DNA of 64,000 nucleotides from Actinomycetospora endophytica (lineage in GTDB: Bacteria; Actinomycetota; Actinomycetes; Mycobacteriales; Pseudonocardiaceae), in contig NZ_JAJNDB010000005.1 in NCBI RefSeq assembly GCF_021026375.1, forward strand, positions 248,001 to 312,000. The letters run 5' to 3'. A program made the translations under genes and the position numbers. The notes under the pieces were generated by a model. That model saw only the letters and a list, made by a program, of their open reading frames with translations. It did not search any database and was not told the origin of the DNA. Below, in pieces: positions 60,390 to 64,000 of this stretch (position 1 is the first letter of the stretch; each line of letters opens with the position of its first letter).

Positions 60390-61184
60390 TCACTCGTTCA
60401 GCCCCTCCATGGATGCACCCTGTTGATGCCCCGTCGGTCGTGCGGCGCGACGCCACATGTGTTCGAACTGGTCAACCCAGTAGGCGAACCAGCGATCGCT
60501 GACATCCCGCGTTAGTTCGATATGCATGCGTCCGACAGTGGCCTCGTTGTGGAAACCGTGGAACTCGACGATCACGGAGCCACCAGCCTGACTTGGGTTC
60601 GTGACGAGCAGGCTGAAGCCGGGGTTGTAGCCAAGCACCCGGTACTCGAAAGAACCAGCCACCGGCCAGCTGGCCATCGTCCGCAACTGCTCCATCGTCG
60701 CGTCGATGCCGGGACCGAGCCGTTGTGTCGGGTAGTCCAGTTCGTCGTCGAGGTGATGACCGGTCTGATCGACTGCTTCCACACAAGTCGGGTCAAGCAG
60801 GACAACGCGAACGATCCCGCGAGGACGAGCCAGCACCTCGCGGCGCAGCAGGTCGGCATTCGCGGCGGACAGGAGATTTACCCCAGACGGTGCGAAGATA
60901 CATACTTCGCGTGCGCTCTTCCACCGCTCGCTGAGTGGATGCCGGTCGAAACCCGATCTGTCCTCGGCGATCTGATCGAATGTCGGCGCCCGGCCAGGCG
61001 ACACTGAACGCAAGATCAGCACTGTCAAGGCCGCCAGGACTGTAGCCTCCTGCGCCTCCGTCGGCACGGACCCGCCCAAGATGTGCACGACCACAAGCGC
61101 AGCTGCGACTCCCGCGACCAGGTACGCCTCGATGTGACGTAGCGCGAGAATGTCGGACAGAACTCTCCGCGTTCGCCGGAACAT
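60390..61184 (-). CDS. Membrane protein, first gene of the SIR2-STAND module
   Basis: A 264-aa protein. Two N-terminal helices (HIEAYLVAGVAAALVVVHILGG and ATVLAALTVLILRSVS) are followed by a cytoplasmic domain: REVCIFAPSGVNLLSAANADLLRREVLARPRGIVRVVLLDP and ILGYNPGFSLLVTNP-like segments. This has a PLD/DUF5919-like layout without HKD residues. ATG 61184 has GGGGG eight bases upstream. It lies 73 bp ahead of the SIR2 gene on the same strand and may anchor the system at the membrane. Confidence 0.75.
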   Translation of the reverse strand: MFRRTRRVLSDILALRHIEAYLVAGVAAALVVVHILGGSVPTEAQEATVLAALTVLILRSVSPGRAPTFDQIAEDRSGFDRHPLSERWKSAREVCIFAPSGVNLLSAANADLLRREVLARPRGIVRVVLLDPTCVEAVDQTGHHLDDELDYPTQRLGPGIDATMEQLRTMASWPVAGSFEYRVLGYNPGFSLLVTNPSQAGGSVIVEFHGFHNEATVGRMHIELTRDVSDRWFAYWVDQFEHMWRRAARPTGHQQGASMEGLNE

Positions 61185-61326
61185 TCGATCGGCCCCCCTC
61201 GCGCCGACGGGTCTGCCGGCCCGGAAGAGGATCACCCCCCGCGCGGCATCATCACAAGCGTGTTCATGCAGGAACATCCGAACCGCGGCAAGGAAGCTCA
61301 GTGGCCTGGACCTGCTGACTTGGGCC

Positions 61327-61416
61327 ACCGCCGCCGCACAACTGCTCGAGACCGACGCCGTCGACGTCGCGCGGCCGCCCCGCTGCGGTTCCGCGCCGCC
61401 CGCGACGGCATCGCCC
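61327..61416 (+). pseudogene. Remnant of a MNT nucleotidyltransferase
   Basis: The stretch corresponds to the middle of the intact gene at 62563-62964 (aligned with about 62742-62845): CAACTGCTCG, GACGCCGTCGACGTC and CGGTTCCGCGCCGCCCGCGA are shared, with an internal deletion of about 15-20 bases. It has neither start nor the GSxxxG motif. It is fused to the next remnant. Confidence 0.75.
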
Positions 61417-61554
61417 AGGTGGGGAAGCAAGGGCTCAGTACCACGGCCGAGCTGTCCGCGGCGGCGCGCAACGAGGAGCTCTTCGACCTCGGCGGGAACG
61501 ACGGGTCGCGCTGAAGAGCATCGCCGAGCGGAGGGGTTCCGAACGGCGTCCTGA
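61416..61554 (+). pseudogene. Remnant of the 3' end of the metallopeptidase gene
   Basis: The protein-level remnant GKQGLSTTAELSAAARNEELFDLGGN matches GKQGLRTTAELSMAPQNKKLFDLGRE at the end of the gene at 54750-55610. The DNA match extends through ATCGC-AGCGGAGGGG to the common end CCTGA, at about three-quarters identity by eye. Frameshifts are present. The two copies bracket the SIR2-STAND module in direct orientation. Confidence 0.8.
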
Positions 61555-61596
61555 TGACGCCTGGCGCCCGTTCTCTCGACGTCGTGGTCCGCCGGG

Positions 61597-62024
61597 TCAG
61601 CGCGGCCGACGCTCCAGCTCCAGCCAGGTCGCGATCGCGGCGATGTAGGCCCGGAGGTCGGAGAGATCGTCCAGACGGGCCACGACGATCATGTCGTCGA
61701 CGGAGACATATTCGTGGACGAGGACGTTGCGGAACCCGACCGCCGCAGCCATGCGCCCGGCAAGATCGGCTTCGAGGACCCGGTGGCGCCCCAGGACCTG
61801 GATCGCGTCAGCGTTGGTCGACGGCGGACCCCACCCTGCGTCGCGCAGAAATGCTGAGCGACGTCCACTGCAGCCTCGATCGCGGTGACGAAAGTGTATT
61901 TCACCGCGCGCAGCCAGGAGGGATCGCTACGACGAGCGGCGTCGGCCGAGGACTCGTCGCGCAGATACGCGAGATCGTCCGACAGCGACCGCAAGAGCCT
62001 TTCGACCCGCGCCTCATCGACCAC
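61597..62024 (-). pseudogene. HepT-like HEPN toxin, frameshifted
   Basis: Frame one encodes VVDEARVERLLRSLSDDLAYLRDE and VKYTFVTAIEAAVDVAQHFCATQ. Around 61830-61840 a base is missing, and the typical continuation WGPPSTNADAIQVLGRHRVLEADLAGRMAAAVGFRNVLVHEYVSVDD is found in another frame. The HEPN RNase motif RNVLVH (R-x4-H) is therefore out of frame. The start (GTG 62024) overlaps the end of the MNT gene. HepT is the toxin of the type VII MNT-HepT toxin-antitoxin family. Sequencing error is possible. Confidence 0.75.
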
Positions 62025-62388
62025 GGCGCACGGCCTCGAGGAACTCACGTCGGCTGCGCTCGATTCGGGGCAGCTCGTCGAGATAAATCTTGCGCGTGGT
62101 CGCGACCCACCGCACCCGAGCGACCGGATCGTCATCGAAGAGCAGCTCGCCCCGGATCGCGACCCGGCCCGCCAACTCGAGCGGAGCATCGTCGAGCACG
62201 AGCAGGTCCACCCCCGGCGGCGTCTCGACCTCGAATGCCGGTGGCGCTGACTCCCCCCACCAGGCTGCGACGTCGAGATCCGAGTCCGGACGAGGTCGTC
62301 CTCCCGCGCGGCTCCCATGGACGAAGCCGAAGCGCGCACCGGCCGCACGCAGCGCGGCCGCCGCGGCGGCCCGGTGCTCGTCCGGCAT
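62014..62388 (-). CDS. MNT-type nucleotidyltransferase antitoxin
   Basis: A 124-aa minimal nucleotidyltransferase: RFGFVHGSRAGGRPRPDSDLDVAAWW holds the GS-x10-D-x-D catalytic pattern. In type VII toxin-antitoxin systems, MntA AMPylates a tyrosine of HepT to neutralise it. The overlap with the hepT remnant fits this module. ATG 62388 is the start used; longer frames exist without support. Confidence 0.85.
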   Translation of the reverse strand: MPDEHRAAAAAALRAAGARFGFVHGSRAGGRPRPDSDLDVAAWWGESAPPAFEVETPPGVDLLVLDDAPLELAGRVAIRGELLFDDDPVARVRWVATTRKIYLDELPRIERSRREFLEAVRRGR

Positions 62389-62562
62389 GTCCGCCACTAT
62401 CGCAGAGCTGGCGCGTCCAGTGCACACACGCAGTGCAGCGTCGCGGCTGATCGTGTCGTACCGCGCCTGAAGCGAGTACGCGTCGCATCCTTGGCTTGAA
62501 AGTGGGTTTCGGCGGGCTCTCGCCCCGGGAGTCGCGACGCGTCGGACATCGAGAGTCCCGCG

Positions 62563-62964
62563 ATGAGTCGGTACCGTCCGTTCGTGGACAACGGCAGCCT
62601 CGCGGCGGCGCTCGACGAGCACCCGGCCGCCGCCGGCCTCGACCTGCTCGTGCTCCACGGGTCACGCGCCCGCGGCGACGCCGGCCCCACCTCGGACTGG
62701 GACCTCGGCTACCTCGGCGACGCCGACCCCGCGGCCCTGATCGCCGCGGCCGCGCAACTGCTCGCGACCGATGCCGTCGACGTCGTCGACCTCGCCCGGG
62801 CCGGCGCCGTGCTGCGGTTCCGCGCCGCCCGCGACGGCATCGCCCTCATCGAACGCTCCGACGAGGCGTTCCTGCGCTTCCGCATCGAGGCAATCATCTT
62901 CTGGTGCGACGCCGGCCCGGTGATCAGGGCCGCCCATGCTGACGTGCTGGCCGATCTCGGATAA
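62563..62964 (+). CDS. MNT-type nucleotidyltransferase, orphan
   Basis: A 133-aa minimal nucleotidyltransferase: LLVLHGSRARGDAGPTSDWDLGYLG holds the catalytic GS...D-x-D. The C-terminal part (LRFRAARDGIALIERSDEAFLRFRIEAIIFWCDAGPVIRAAHADVL) ends the domain. No HEPN gene follows on this strand. A remnant of a closely related gene lies at 61327-61416. The start is ATG 62563; the frame is not open upstream. Confidence 0.85.
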   Translation: MSRYRPFVDNGSLAAALDEHPAAAGLDLLVLHGSRARGDAGPTSDWDLGYLGDADPAALIAAAAQLLATDAVDVVDLARAGAVLRFRAARDGIALIERSDEAFLRFRIEAIIFWCDAGPVIRAAHADVLADLG

Positions 62965-63009
62965 GCGGCCTGGACCACCCGCGTCCACGTCGTCGATGTC
63001 GACCGCCCG

Positions 63010-63897
63010 TTAGCAGGTGAGCTGCACTCCCTGTCCCGGAGGATAGAACTGCAGTTGCAGCGAATCGCTTCGCGCCACGACGAACGCCGGACCCGAATCA
63101 TGACTCCACGTCGCCGGTAGCAGCAGGTAGTAGTTCCCCGACTGGAGCACGTACTTCAGCCCCGTATACCGGAACCTGAAGCTGGACTCTGGGTTGATGC
63201 CAGGGTCCGAGCAGACCGTTTCGGTGATCCCCGGGGCCTGCATCCCCAACCGCCCTCGACTGAGGAGAACGAGATCCGGCGAGGCGCCGAGGTCGCTCTC
63301 GATCTGTTCCGCTCGGCCGGTGCCGACGCCGATGGCGTAGCTGTTGATGGCCCAGAAGAGTCCGACGCTGACCAGCACGAAGCCGACGACGTACTCGGCT
63401 CCGCGAGTGGTCGGGCTCGAGGCGGGGCCTTCGAGCGACGGTCCGGTTCGGCGACCCCAGGACCGCAACGCCCAGAGCAACGCCAACGACCCGGCACACA
63501 GCATCAGCCCGCCCAGTTCCGGAGCGGAGTCGGCCGCGATCGAGCCCCAGGCGATCAAGAGGGAGACCACGAGCATCCCGAGCCCGACGACGGTGAGAAC
63601 CGGGATCAGCACGGCCCCGACCGGATCGCGGACCGTGGGCGGTAGAAGCAGGTAGCCCCGCCGGAGCACCAGAGACACGAGCACCAAGGAGGCGGCGAAC
63701 GTCAGCGGCACGAAGAGCCCGTCAGCGCTGCGGACCAGGTAGTCCTGAGTCGTGAAGTCGAAGACGGTGAAGCTGACCCCGAAGTAACGGGTCAACGCCT
63801 GGGCGTGGAGCCGGCCGAAATAGAACAGGAGCGCCGTGATCACCGTCGTCGGGGCGATCACGGCCGCGAACGTCTGCGCCACCTTGGCGGCCGTCAA
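63010..63897 (-). CDS. Hypothetical polytopic membrane protein
   Basis: A 295-aa protein. Five hydrophobic segments (FAAVIAPTTVITALLFYF, LTFAASLVLVSLVLRRG, AVLIPVLTVVGLGMLVVSLLIAW, GLMLCAGSLALLWAL, YVVGFVLVSVGLFWAINSY) are followed by an extracytoplasmic C-terminal domain ending in Cys (VQLTC). The family is not recognised. The longest frame begins with TTG 63897 and a Shine-Dalgarno sequence is not evident, so the start is uncertain. Confidence 0.65.
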   Translation of the reverse strand: MTAAKVAQTFAAVIAPTTVITALLFYFGRLHAQALTRYFGVSFTVFDFTTQDYLVRSADGLFVPLTFAASLVLVSLVLRRGYLLLPPTVRDPVGAVLIPVLTVVGLGMLVVSLLIAWGSIAADSAPELGGLMLCAGSLALLWALRSWGRRTGPSLEGPASSPTTRGAEYVVGFVLVSVGLFWAINSYAIGVGTGRAEQIESDLGASPDLVLLSRGRLGMQAPGITETVCSDPGINPESSFRFRYTGLKYVLQSGNYYLLLPATWSHDSGPAFVVARSDSLQLQFYPPGQGVQLTC

Positions 63898-64000
63898 CGA
63901 TGACGACGAGCTGCCATGGTCGCCCGTGTTCGGTTTCCACCCGTTCGACTGTGCACGGTTCGGCGGCGGCTGGGCGCTCGCGCGCCTCAGTGTGCGCCGT

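Noticed and set aside
61260..61514. 84-codon plus-strand frame read as a gene
   Set aside because: Its end is the frameshifted remnant of the metallopeptidase tail and its middle falls in another frame of the nucleotidyltransferase remnant, so it is a scar and not a gene.

Overview
This window is 64 kb of very GC-rich bacterial DNA. Gene order is dense, GTG starts are common, ATGA/GTGA stop-start overlaps recur, and actinobacterial families appear (Lsr2-type DNA-binding domain, SAV_915, EspC/WXG-like proteins, DUF1918, DICT domain, class F sortase). This points to a high-GC actinomycete, most likely of the Pseudonocardiaceae type (Pseudonocardia or Actinomycetospora-like). That placement is an inference; no rRNA or tRNA gene was seen.

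Layout. 1-1375: edge of a WcaI-like glycosyltransferase and a left-handed beta-helix acyltransferase. 1376-2195: a mostly empty stretch ending in a small protein made of octapeptide repeats. 2205-8180: an unknown membrane protein, a GntR regulator with clustered GntR boxes, a TetX-like monooxygenase coupled to a TetR regulator with palindromic operators, and a Clp-N protein behind a nested palindrome. 8197-14110: a DICT/degenerate-GGDEF protein, a SnoaL-like protein, a GlxA-type AraC regulator, a lipoprotein, a universal stress protein and an EEP-family enzyme. 14169-25733: a long minus-strand polysaccharide operon. In transcription order it encodes two GT2 proteins, a deacetylase, a GT-C-like membrane protein, DUF1616, a flippase, a FemAB/GNAT-like enzyme, a GH113-like hydrolase and a UGM-like flavoprotein; most of its genes overlap by 4 bp. 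25909-29888: a histidine kinase, its response regulator and two more LuxR-type regulators.

30098-38629: mixed housekeeping and accessory genes (glycosyltransferase, DinB-like protein, methyltransferase, cupin, Na+/H+ antiporter, M20 peptidase, mini-Lsr2, DUF4185 protein), with two families of dispersed palindromes. 38923-42668: a coupled SAV_915 / EspC-like / WXG-like / duplicated-membrane-protein operon that looks like a type VII secretion substrate locus. 43123-55610: S53 peptidase, STAS operon, AraC regulator, a sortase operon with a PLD-like protein, then a plus-strand run of a copper-radical (galactose oxidase-like) protein, a frameshifted patatin, an unknown protein and a putative metallopeptidase.

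55725-61184: the most notable region. It is a three-gene minus-strand operon encoding a membrane protein, a SIR2-like protein and a 1206-aa nSTAND/WD40 NTPase. The architecture resembles NAD-depleting antiphage systems, but here the parts are split over separate, translationally coupled genes. Just beyond its promoter end lies a decayed copy of the 3' end of the metallopeptidase gene that flanks its other side, fused to a nucleotidyltransferase remnant. A MNT/HepT toxin-antitoxin pair with a frameshifted toxin, a second MNT gene and a membrane protein follow. This looks like a defence island with a recombination scar.
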